Positions 1-5,602 of a DNA stretch of 6,365 nt are shown here, one piece after another (within the stretch, counting starts at the first letter, position 1; the number at the start of each line of letters is the position of its first letter). A model generated the notes under the pieces. It was not told the origin of the DNA. It made no database searches and saw nothing but the letters and a program-made list of their open reading frames with translations. The stretch lies in the NCBI GenBank assembly GCA_039812405.1, contig JBDIAL010000217.1, forward strand, positions 1-6,365, read 5' to 3'. Source of the DNA: Nostocoides sp039812405. Lineage in GTDB: Bacteria; Actinomycetota; Actinomycetes; Actinomycetales; Dermatophilaceae. The translations under genes were made by a program, and so were the position numbers.

Positions 1-866
1 CAGCGGGGATGAGCCCCTTGATGGCCAGGGCGTACCGCTCGGTGTGGTGTGAGCCCCGCGCCAGCGGGGATGAGCCCGTCGCGATCATCTACGTCTTCCG
101 CGGCGGCGAGTGAGCCCCGCGCCAGCGGGGATGAGCCCTCGCCGATGGCGAGCGCGTCGGCGATGGTGAGGTGAGCCCGCGCCAGCGGGGATGAGCCCGG
201 CCTCCACCCGGGCCACAAGCCGTGGGAGGTGTGAGCCCCGCGCCAGCGGGGATGAGCCCTGGTTGCCGGCGGCGTACGCGTTGTAGGTCGCGTGAGCCCC
301 GCGCCAGCGGGGATGAGCCGTCGGCGATGCCGGTCTTGGAGTTGGAGACGCCGTGAGCCCCGCGCCAGCGGGGATGAGCCGCAGTGGAACCGGTCGGGCA
401 CGCCGTCGACGGAGTGAGCCCCGCGCCAGCGGGGATGAGCCCGGCCCGGCCGGGGCCCGGGCCTGGTTCAAGGCGTGAGCCCCGCGCCAGCGGGGATGAG
501 CCGGCATACATCTCCCGCGCCTGCACCCGCGTCGGGTGAGCCCCGCGCCAGCGGGGATGAGCCGGCCAAGGTCCGCGCCGAGGGCGGCGTCCCCGTGTGA
601 GCCCCGCGCCAGCGGGGATGAGCCGGCGAAAGGCACGCGGGCCGAGACGGCCGTCGTGTGAGCCCCGCGCCAGCGGGGATGAGCCGCTCACCGGAGTCCG
701 GTCGTGACCCTCAAGGTCGTGAGCCCCGCGCCAGCGGGGATGAGCCGCTGGACATCCTCGGGGTCCGGATGCAGTCGGCGTGAGCCCCGCGCCAGCGGGG
801 ATGGCCCCCGACCTTCTGATCCGTAGGTTGGAGGCTTCGTGCGGCCCTCGCCAGCGGGGATGGGTG
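1..866 (+). CRISPR. Type I-E-like CRISPR array, leader-distal part
   Basis: The array has 15 repeats, the first cut by the window edge (1-15), and 14 spacers. Further repeats start at 49, 110, 171, 231, 292, 353, 414, 475, 536, 597, 658, 719, 780 and 839. The conserved unit is 28 nt, beginning GTGAGC and ending GATGAGCC. It folds into a CCCCGC/GCGGGG stem around a GCCA loop. Spacers are 33 nt (32 if the repeat is counted as 29 nt), except the last, which is about 31 nt, giving a 61-bp period. Repeat length, hairpin and spacer size match type I-E, and the repeat closely resembles the E. coli type I-E repeat in this same orientation. By analogy, and because the decayed repeats lie at the right end, the array is transcribed rightwards from a leader left of the window. 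No cas gene lies in the window. Spacer bases differ from one another and no match inside the window was noticed. The repeat at 171 lacks one C. Confidence 0.97.
780..866 (+). repeat. Degenerate trailer-end CRISPR repeats
   Basis: The last two repeats have diverged from the consensus. The one at 780-807 is normal up to GGGGAT and then ends GGCCC instead of GAGCC. The one at 839-866 has changes at about six positions, including two that break the CCCCGC/GCGGGG stem. The spacer between them is about 31 nt instead of 33. Decay at the end away from the leader is usual, because new repeats are copied from the leader-proximal one. This supports reading the array left to right and marks its true end. 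Confidence 0.9.
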
Positions 867-969
867 TGCGCTGATCGACGTGCCTCGGCGCATCACGAAA
901 AGAGGCAGCCCGTCATCGATGAACTCTCGTGAATGAGGACGGTGCACAACAGCGCACAGGCGGAAGATG

Positions 970-1301
970 ACGACACACGGACCGGCAATCGGGCGGTCAG
1001 GGCGCTGCTGAACGGGCCGTTTGTGCGGGGCGGGCGCAGCGCGAACGTCCAGTTGCCGTCCATTGCCGGTCGGTCTGTCGTCCACGTCGGCAATCCGGCC
1101 GCCGTTCCAGCCACCCCAGCGGACTGCCGTTCCGACCGCCGAGCGGGACCGTGGGCTGGCTCGGTAGGTCCACGACGACACGGACCGGCGGGCGGTCACG
1201 ACGCCGCCGACCGGGTCGATCGTGCGGGACGAGCGCAGCCCGAACGCCAGTCGCCGTCCATTGCCGGTCCGTCTGTCGTCGACGTCGGCAATCCGGCCGC
1301 C
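970..1301. repeat. Two diverged copies of a ~130-bp sequence, 198 bp apart
   Basis: Positions 970-1103 and 1173-1301 are similar along their length. The best-preserved core is 1055-1103 against 1253-1301, with 47 of 49 bases identical. Both cores contain ATTGCCG and CGGCAAT as a 7-bp inverted pair (1062-1068 with 1088-1094 in the first copy). The 198-bp offset is a multiple of three, so both copies read in the same frame; on the + strand they share the peptide pattern PSIAGxSVVxVGNPAA. This could be a duplicated piece of a decayed gene or a small repeat element. The family is not recognised. Confidence 0.7.
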
Positions 1302-1365
1302 CGTGCGGCATCACCAGCGGAGCGGGAGCGAGGGCGGAGACGGGGGTGGGAAGCGGGGGCGGATA

Positions 1366-1444
1366 CGGAGCGACGGAGACGGGGTGGGGGTGGAGACGGA
1401 GCAACGGAGACGGGGTGGGGGCGGAGATGGAGCGACGGGGACGG
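1366..1444. repeat. 31-bp G-rich tandem repeat (about 2.5 copies)
   Basis: Two adjacent 31-nt units, 1366-1396 and 1397-1427, differ at only two positions. Each contains GGAGACGGGGTGGGGG. A third partial unit (1428-1444) starts TGGAGCGACGGGGACGG. Related G-rich sequence runs upstream from about 1330. The + strand is strongly purine-biased and rich in runs of three to five G, so it could form G-quadruplexes. The third unit supplies the left arm of the hairpin at 1432-1480. It encodes nothing recognisable. Confidence 0.8.
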
Positions 1445-1480
1445 CGCGGACCGGGCTCTGGTCCGCGGCGTCCCCGTCGC
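1432..1480. terminator. Long near-perfect hairpin, possible bidirectional terminator
   Basis: The arms 1432-1452 and 1460-1480 pair over 21 positions with one G-G mismatch (1444/1468), around the 7-nt loop GGGCTCT. No T-tract follows on either side, so it is not a classical intrinsic terminator, although U-less hairpins are common in high-GC actinobacteria. It lies between the rightward CRISPR transcript and the leftward gene ending at 1663, where a terminator serving both would fit. The fold is seen directly; the function is inferred. Confidence 0.55.
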
Positions 1481-1498
1481 CGGGTTCCCCTGTCAGGA

Positions 1499-1535
1499 GG
1501 TGCGCCTGCTCCGCTGGGATGACAGCGGGCGCACC
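1499..1535. terminator. Second bulged hairpin, possible terminator of the leftward gene
   Basis: The outer stem pairs GGTGCGC (1499-1505) with GCGCACC (1529-1535). The inner stem pairs CCGCTG (1511-1516) with CAGCGG (1523-1528) around GGATGA. A 5-nt bulge lies on one side. It is about 130 nt beyond the stop codon at 1663 in the direction of that gene and 18 nt from the longer hairpin, so the two may form a tandem termination region. No T-tract is present. Confidence 0.4.
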
Positions 1536-1662
1536 CCCGCTCCACACACGGGCAGCGCCGACAGGTCCTTGAACCCGCCGCTCCCGTGTCGCTCATGGTC
1601 GCCGTGACGGACGAGTCGGCTGCCGAGCTCACGCACCTGGTGCACGCCCCGGCCGACCCGGG

Positions 1663-2415
1663 TCACGTCGCGCCTCCTGTCGTGACCGCGCTCTGGCCGA
1701 CGGGTGCGGACGACCGGGTCGGTCCCGACGGGGATCCGGACCCCGGTATGCCGTTCGGCAGCTGCTGCCCGGTTGCTCCGGTGCCGCCCTGCTGCCCCGG
1801 TATGCCGTTCGGCAGCTGCTGCCCCGTCGTTCCGGTGCCGCCCTGCCCGGTTGTTCCGGTGCCGCCCTGCCCCGTCGTCCCGGTACCACCCTGCTGCCCC
1901 GCGGCGCCGCTCCCACCCTGCGGGCCGAAGCCACCTGCCCCACCCTGCTGGCCGAACCCGCCCACCCCGCCTTGCGGGCCGAAGCCACCCTGCCCACCCT
2001 GACCGCGGGGACCGCCGAAACCACCGCCAGGCCCCTGCTGGCTGGCTCCCGACCCGGCGGGCAGCACCGCGGCTGCCGCGACAGCACCCGCCGAGGACAG
2101 GCCGATGGCCAGGGCGGCCGCGATGGCGGTCTTCTTGCCCGACCATGTCGGAGCCGTGAGCGCCGGGGCCGTGGCAGGCGGGGCCGGCACAGCCGGCGAC
2201 GGACCGGCCGCCGACGCGGCCAACGCCGAGCCGGAAGCCGACACCGCAGGCAATGGACCGGCCGCCGACACGGCCAACGCCGAGCCGGGAGCCGACGCGA
2301 CCGGCGACGGGCCCTCGGGGCCTGGGGACCCGGCATACGGGATAGGCCGGTTCGGGTCGCCCGGCCGGCCGTCATCCACCCGGGTGACCGTCGGCTCGTG
2401 GACGGGGGTGCTCAT
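1663..2415 (-). CDS. Single-pass membrane protein with Gly/Gln-rich repetitive tail
   Basis: This 250-residue protein matches no family I can name. The start is the ATG at 2415, because AGGGAGAGGA lies about six bases upstream and the protein gains sense from MSTPVHEP onwards. Residues 1-92 are rich in Pro, Ala and Ser, with an 18-residue duplication (41-58 and 59-76). Lys94-Lys95 precede one hydrophobic helix (about 96-119), so the N-terminus is probably cytoplasmic and the tail outside. Residues 121-250 are low complexity: three 9-residue GFGxQGGxG units (from 144, 153 and 162), several 8-residue GQGGTGTT-like units (173-198) and an 18-residue duplication ending in LPNGIPG (192-225). No enzymatic motif, sortase signal or cysteine is visible. 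It is divergent from the response regulator, and CCACAGT direct repeats at 2531-2548 face it, so regulation by that system is likely. A surface or wall-associated role is only a guess; tail length may vary between strains. Confidence 0.8.
   Translation of the reverse strand: MSTPVHEPTVTRVDDGRPGDPNRPIPYAGSPGPEGPSPVASAPGSALAVSAAGPLPAVSASGSALAASAAGPSPAVPAPPATAPALTAPTWSGKKTAIAAALAIGLSSAGAVAAAAVLPAGSGASQQGPGGGFGGPRGQGGQGGFGPQGGVGGFGQQGGAGGFGPQGGSGAAGQQGGTGTTGQGGTGTTGQGGTGTTGQQLPNGIPGQQGGTGATGQQLPNGIPGSGSPSGPTRSSAPVGQSAVTTGGAT
1735..1896 (-). repeat. In-frame 54-bp and 24-bp repeats in the membrane-protein tail
   Basis: The 54-bp units 1735-1788 and 1789-1842 are near-identical: each carries GGTATGCCGTTCGGCAGC, at 1746 and 1800. 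They adjoin 24-bp units up to about 1896 that encode GQGGTGTT. All periods are multiples of three, so gain or loss of a unit would change tail length without a frameshift. Nearly identical neighbouring units point to recent slippage or unequal recombination. Confidence 0.8.
2188..2295 (-). repeat. 54-bp duplication in the membrane-protein N-terminal region
   Basis: Positions 2242-2295 and 2188-2241 encode two 18-residue copies, SAPGSALAVSAAGPLPAV and SASGSALAASAAGPSPAV. They form a Pro/Ala-rich linker before the membrane helix. The 54-bp period equals that of the separate duplication in the C-terminal tail, although the sequences are unrelated. Confidence 0.75.
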
Positions 2416-2530
2416 GGATGGTCCTCTCCCTGACACCGCTGGCAGCGGCAGCCTGCTGACGGCCGCCGAGGCCCCACACCGCAGGCCCCCGACGTCGCCG
2501 TCCGTTCGAGACCCCAACCTCCCCCGGCGC

Positions 2531-2548
2531 ACTGTGGGCAGACTGTGG
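2531..2548 (-). promoter_or_regulatory. PhoP-like box facing the membrane-protein gene
   Basis: On the minus strand this reads CCACAGT, four bases (CTGC), then CCACAGT again: a perfect 7-bp direct repeat with an 11-bp period. The known binding pattern of mycobacterial PhoP is a TCACAGC-like direct repeat separated by 4 bp, and OmpR/PhoB regulators bind such repeats as head-to-tail dimers. It lies about 115 bp upstream of the ATG at 2415. No clear -10 box could be fixed. Binding by the adjacent regulator is inferred. Confidence 0.65.
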
Positions 2549-2575
2549 TCGCCCAGTCGCTCGCCTGGGAGCCTG

Positions 2576-2628
2576 CCACAGAGCCGACACAGGAACTCCA
2601 CAGCGAAGGTGTGGTGCTGCCATAGGTT
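2576..2628 (+). promoter_or_regulatory. Triple PhoP-like box and possible promoter of the regulator operon
   Basis: Three 7-mers with exact 11-bp spacing lie at 2576 (CCACAGA), 2587 (ACACAGG) and 2598 (CCACAGC), separated by 4-bp spacers. A TAnnnT-type -10 candidate, TAGGTT, occupies 2623-2628, placing the third box over the -35 region. This is the arrangement by which PhoB/PhoP-type regulators activate transcription, and it suggests autoregulation. A start site some 7 nt after TAGGTT would leave a very short leader before the GTG at 2643, so the -10 assignment is less certain than the boxes. Confidence 0.65.
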
Positions 2629-2642
2629 GAGGGGCTTCACTG

Positions 2643-3389
2643 GTGGACATGCCCACGACCAACGCCGTCCCCAGCCCCACGAAGCTGCAGCGCCCCGACG
2701 GCAGTCCCGTCCGCGTCCTCGTCGTCGACGACGAGGACAACCTCACCGAGCTGCTGTCCATGGCCCTGCGCTACGAGGGCTGGGACGTGCGGACGGCGGC
2801 CTCCGGTCTCGCGGCGGTCCGGGTGGCCAAGGAGTTCCAGCCCGACGCGGTCGTCCTCGACATGATGCTGCCGGACTTCGACGGCCTCGAGGTGCTGCGT
2901 CGTATGCGGGGTGACAGCCCCACCGTGCCCGTCCTGTTCCTCACGGCCAAGGACGCCGTCGAGGACCGCGTGGCCGGGCTGACCGCCGGCGGCGACGACT
3001 ACGTGACCAAGCCGTTCAGCCTCGAGGAGGTCGTCGCCCGGGTCCGCGCGCTCATGCGCCGGGCCGCGGTCGTCACCGACGACAGCTCCTCGCTGCTCGT
3101 CGTCGGCGACCTCACGATGGACGAGGACAGCCACGAGGTGACCCGCGGCGGCACCGAGATCAACCTGACGGCAACCGAGTTCGAGCTCCTGCGCTACCTC
3201 ATGCGCAACCCGAAGCGCGTCCTGTCCAAGGCGCAGATCCTCGACCGGGTGTGGAACTACGACTTCGGCGGCCAGGCCAACGTCGTCGAGCTCTACATCT
3301 CCTACCTCCGCAAGAAGATCGACGTCGGCCGCGCCCCGATGATCCACACCATGCGCGGTGTCGGCTACGTCCTCAAGCCGGCGGAGTGA
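2643..3389 (+). CDS. OmpR/PhoB-family response regulator, PhoP/TrcR-like
   Basis: This 248-residue cytoplasmic DNA-binding regulator is phosphorylated by the kinase encoded next. A 22-residue tail precedes the receiver domain (about 23-140). That domain has the acidic pocket Asp29-Asp30-Glu31, phospho-acceptor Asp73 (in VLDMMLP), Thr101 and Lys123 (in TKPF). The winged-helix effector domain covers about 150-248 (TATEFELLRYL, VLSKAQILDRVW, YISYLRKKID, RGVGYVL). From my knowledge of the families it is close to mycobacterial PhoP and TrcR, sharing GGDDYVTKPFSLEEVVAR. The GTG at 2643 was chosen because TTGAGGGG ends 8 nt upstream; the ATG at 2649 is an alternative. The kinase gene starts 63 nt after the stop, so the two probably form one operon. 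The upstream CCACAG repeats suggest autoregulation. The family is certain; PhoP orthology is only likely. Confidence 0.96.
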   Translation: MDMPTTNAVPSPTKLQRPDGSPVRVLVVDDEDNLTELLSMALRYEGWDVRTAASGLAAVRVAKEFQPDAVVLDMMLPDFDGLEVLRRMRGDSPTVPVLFLTAKDAVEDRVAGLTAGGDDYVTKPFSLEEVVARVRALMRRAAVVTDDSSSLLVVGDLTMDEDSHEVTRGGTEINLTATEFELLRYLMRNPKRVLSKAQILDRVWNYDFGGQANVVELYISYLRKKIDVGRAPMIHTMRGVGYVLKPAE

Positions 3390-3407
3390 CCCCGGCGTGA
3401 CCCCGGC
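3386..3407 (+). repeat. Perfect 11-bp tandem duplication at the regulator stop codon
   Basis: GTGACCCCGGC occurs twice head to tail (3386-3396 and 3397-3407). The first copy contains the regulator's TGA stop. It adds a second TGA and lengthens the gap before the kinase gene. It is probably a replication-slippage duplication. Confidence 0.85.
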
Positions 3408-3452
3408 CGCCGAGAGCGACCCACCCGCACACCGAACCCTGGACATCGCACC

Positions 3453-4994
3453 GTGGACATCGAATCGCTGAGCCGTCCCTCCCGCTGGACGCTGCGCGCC
3501 AAGATCGTCGCCTCGATGACGGCGCTGTTCCTCGTCGTCACCCTGCTGACCGGCGCGTTCACCGTCCTCGCGACCCGCGACTTCCTCACCGGGCAGCTGC
3601 GCAAGGACCTGTTCAGCGCCTCCCAGCGCCTCGACGGCCCGATCGGCGGCGGCAGCCCGAACCTCAACGGCGGCGGCCCCATCCCCGGTGGCAACAGCAA
3701 CACGGTGCTCCGCCTCGGCCTCAGCGACGGGCAGGTCGTCTCGACCCGCAGCGGCATCCCCCTCAACTACGCCGTCGACGAGGACGGCGCCGCCGTCTCC
3801 CTCGACACCCAGCAGATCGCCCAGCTCGAGAACGCCCAGCTCGGCGCCTCCCCGCGACGGGTCACGATCAGCGGGCTCGGCAGCTACCTGCTCATCGCCC
3901 AGACGACCGACGACGGCATCATCCTCATCACCGGCATCCCGACCTCCGGACTCGACCACGCCATCGGCTATCTCGTCTGGCTCGTCCTCGCGAGCACTGC
4001 CGTCGGACTCGTCGCCGTCGGGGTCGGCGGCACCTATCTCGTGCGCCGCAACCTCGAGCCGCTCGCCCGGGTCGCCGCGACCGCCCGCCGGGTCTCCAAC
4101 CTCAAGCTGGACTCCGGTGACGTCGCCCTCGCCGAGCGGGTCTCCCCGGACGACACCGACCCGCGCACCGAGGTCGGCCAGGTCGGCCTCGCCCTCAACA
4201 GCATGCTCGACAACGTCGACGGCGCCCTGCGCGCCCGGCAGGAGAGCGAGACGCGGGTCCGCCAGTTCGTCGCCGACGCCTCCCACGAGCTGCGGACGCC
4301 GCTGGCCTCCATCAGGGGGTATGCCGAGCTGTCCCGTCGCGAGACCGACCCGGTCCCCGCGTCGGTCGCCCACGCGCTCTCCCGCGTCGAGTCCGAGGCC
4401 CACCGGATGACCTCGCTCGTCGAGGACCTGCTCCTCCTCGCCCGACTCGACGAGGGCCGGCCGCTGGAACGCACGGAGGTGGACCTCACGATGCTCGCCG
4501 TCGACGCGGTGAGCGACGCCCATGCCGCCTCCCCCGACCACGAGTGGGAGCTCGACCTCCCCGACGAGCCGGTCACCGTCACCGGCGACAGCGCCCGGCT
4601 GCACCAGGTGCTGACCAACCTCCTCGCGAACGCCCGCACCCACACTCCCGAGGGGACCCGCGTCGTGACGACGGTGCACCCCGAGGGGACCATGGTGCGG
4701 CTCGCCGTGACCGACAACGGACCGGGCATCCCCCGGGGGCTGCAGACCCACGTCTTCGAGCGGTTCACCCGCGGCGACGACTCGCGCTCCCGGGCCGCCG
4801 GGTCGACCGGGCTCGGGCTGTCCATCGTCTCGGCGGTCGGCCAGGCGCACGGCGGCCGCGTCGACGTCGAGAGCCGTCCGGGCCGGACCCGGTTCAGCGT
4901 CCTGCTGCCCGCCGCGCTCGCTGCCTCCCCCGACGCGTCCCCGGTCGGCTCGGCGAGCCCGTCCTCCGGGCCCGCCCACCCGGCATACCCCTGA
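3453..4994 (+). CDS. HAMP-domain sensor histidine kinase, PhoR-like
   Basis: This 513-residue membrane sensor kinase is the partner of the upstream regulator. Membrane helices at about 18-40 and 170-196 flank an outer sensing region of some 130 residues with a Gly/Pro/Asn-rich stretch (62-81). A HAMP linker follows (about 197-262). The dimerisation and phospho-acceptor domain contains His278 in SHELRTPL. The ATPase domain has an N-box with Asn389 and Asn393, DNGPGIP (421-427), FERF (435-438) and GSTGLGLSIV (450-459). A Ser/Pro/Ala-rich tail ends the protein. All catalytic motifs are intact. The GTG at 3453 has no clear Shine-Dalgarno sequence, but the frame starts sensibly there and I found no better start; translation may depend on coupling to the regulator. 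The ligand is unknown. The motifs and layout resemble actinobacterial PhoR, TrcS and related kinases. Confidence 0.95.
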   Translation: MDIESLSRPSRWTLRAKIVASMTALFLVVTLLTGAFTVLATRDFLTGQLRKDLFSASQRLDGPIGGGSPNLNGGGPIPGGNSNTVLRLGLSDGQVVSTRSGIPLNYAVDEDGAAVSLDTQQIAQLENAQLGASPRRVTISGLGSYLLIAQTTDDGIILITGIPTSGLDHAIGYLVWLVLASTAVGLVAVGVGGTYLVRRNLEPLARVAATARRVSNLKLDSGDVALAERVSPDDTDPRTEVGQVGLALNSMLDNVDGALRARQESETRVRQFVADASHELRTPLASIRGYAELSRRETDPVPASVAHALSRVESEAHRMTSLVEDLLLLARLDEGRPLERTEVDLTMLAVDAVSDAHAASPDHEWELDLPDEPVTVTGDSARLHQVLTNLLANARTHTPEGTRVVTTVHPEGTMVRLAVTDNGPGIPRGLQTHVFERFTRGDDSRSRAAGSTGLGLSIVSAVGQAHGGRVDVESRPGRTRFSVLLPAALAASPDASPVGSASPSSGPAHPAYP

Positions 4995-5000
4995 CGCCGG

Positions 5001-5022
5001 TCCTCGGGGTCGGCCCCGGGGG
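5001..5022. terminator. Hairpin between convergent genes
   Basis: Seven bases after the kinase stop, the arms 5001-5009 and 5014-5022 pair over nine positions (seven Watson-Crick, two G-T) around TCGG. A run of eight G (5018-5025) overlaps the right arm. There is no T-tract. Its place between the rightward kinase and the leftward DUF2231 gene suggests termination in either direction. The rest of the gap (5036-5085) is an imperfect run of TCGG-CCGGGAG-like units. Confidence 0.45.
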
Positions 5023-5082
5023 GGGTCAGCTCGGAGATGTCGGCCCGGGAGGGTCGGCTCGGGCGAGTCGGTCCGGGAGAGG

Positions 5083-5520
5083 TCAGCCCCAGACGGCGCG
5101 GGCCCCGGAGTCCCCGGTCAGGAAGACGATCGTCACCACGCCGAGAGCGGCGGCGATGACGACGACGGCGACCGTCCAGCGGACCGCCGGGGCGGGGCCC
5201 TTCTTCCGCAGGAAGAGCAGCCACTGGACGATCGTCGCCACGGTGAGGGCGACGGCGAACCAGATGACCTTCTCCCCGTAGCCGGCATGCTTGGCGATCG
5301 CGGGGGTCGCCCCGAGCCGGTCCTCGAGCGCGTGGCCCGCCTTCGTCGTGAGGGGCACGACGGCGGTGCCGACGAGCGCGCACAGCGGCACGAGGAAGGT
5401 CAGCTTCCGCTGGGCGGCCGGCCACAGACTGACGAGGATCCCCCCGATCGCCGCGAGCGGCAGCAGGACGACGACGACGTGGACGAGCAGCGGGTGCGCG
5501 GGCAGGCCGTTGATCTCCAT
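5083..5520 (-). CDS. DUF2231-type four-helix membrane protein
   Basis: This 145-residue integral membrane protein begins MEINGLPAHPLLVH, the typical opening of the DUF2231 family, whose biochemical role is not established. Four hydrophobic helices lie at about 11-33, 40-57, 84-104 and 114-135. Histidines at 9, 14, 63 and 78 are near membrane edges and could bind a metal or haem; that is a guess. The ATG at 5520 was chosen over the longer upstream frame because the family motif starts there and a predicted ECF-type promoter ends only 6 nt upstream, which would make the mRNA leaderless. Consistent with this, no good Shine-Dalgarno sequence is present, only a G run. It is divergent from the sigma factor gene and convergent with the kinase gene. 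The mirrored promoter suggests it belongs to the regulon of the adjacent sigma factor. Confidence 0.88.
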   Translation of the reverse strand: MEINGLPAHPLLVHVVVVLLPLAAIGGILVSLWPAAQRKLTFLVPLCALVGTAVVPLTTKAGHALEDRLGATPAIAKHAGYGEKVIWFAVALTVATIVQWLLFLRKKGPAPAVRWTVAVVVIAAALGVVTIVFLTGDSGARAVWG

Positions 5521-5526
5521 GCCCCC

Positions 5527-5554
5527 ACAACGACGGGGAGCGGCGAACGGTTCA
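5527..5554 (-). promoter_or_regulatory. ECF-type promoter of the DUF2231 gene
   Basis: On the minus strand, TGAACC (5554-5549) is followed after 16 nt by CGTTGT (5532-5527). This matches the TGAACC/CGT promoter type recalled for mycobacterial SigL. The -35 element sits in the 9-mer GCTGAACCG, which also precedes the sigma factor gene. Transcription would start at about 5520, at the start codon itself. Confidence 0.68.
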
Positions 5555-5602
5555 GCGGGACGACGTGCCGAGGCGCACCATGGAGCATGAGCCCGCACGA
5601 GC

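Larger units (their letters stand above)
867..1662. other. Intergenic stretch without a convincing gene
   Basis: About 800 bp separate the end of the CRISPR array from the stop codon of the leftward membrane-protein gene. Long open frames exist on both strands, but none has a good ribosome binding site, recognisable domain or sustained third-position GC bias. In the frame starting at 933, third-position GC is about 80% over the first 64 codons and falls to about 68% over the next 66, whereas the regulator and kinase genes are far more biased. The segment holds the 198-bp-spaced duplication, the 31-bp G-rich tandem repeat and two strong hairpins, listed separately. It may include remnants of a decayed gene. 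Confidence 0.6.

Noticed and set aside
85..691. Long minus-strand open frames over the CRISPR array (peptides with GSSPLARGS, LIPAGAGLT, AHPRWRGAH)
   Set aside because: They are the array repeat read in three frames in turn because of the 61-bp period. Such proteins are a known annotation artefact.
585..1480. Possible self-targeting: spacer 10 shares GGCGTCCCCGT with the hairpin region near 1467-1477
   Set aside because: An 11-nt match in GC-rich sequence is expected by chance and is too short for targeting.
1570..1590. TGAACC followed by CGTGTC, resembling the ECF promoter
   Set aside because: The spacer is only 9 nt, not about 16, and no gene follows.
1490..1600. Cys-rich peptide on the minus strand (RTCRRCPC then ERGCARC) resembling a zinc ribbon
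   Set aside because: The surrounding frame is low-complexity Arg/Pro sequence without a coding signature and overlaps strong hairpins. The cysteines appear accidental.
933..1632. Open frames on both strands across the duplicated and G-rich region, about 210-224 codons
   Set aside because: There is no ribosome binding site, no recognisable domain and weak third-position GC bias. The frames stay open because the region is GC-rich and the 198-bp duplication preserves frame.
2416..2640. 75-codon N-terminal extension of the repeat-tailed membrane protein
   Set aside because: It would run through the CCACAG boxes, and a good ribosome binding site sits just upstream of the internal ATG at 2415.
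2637..4979. 780-codon minus-strand open frame opposite the regulator and kinase
   Set aside because: It is antisense to two well-conserved genes with intact motifs and is a shadow produced by high GC.
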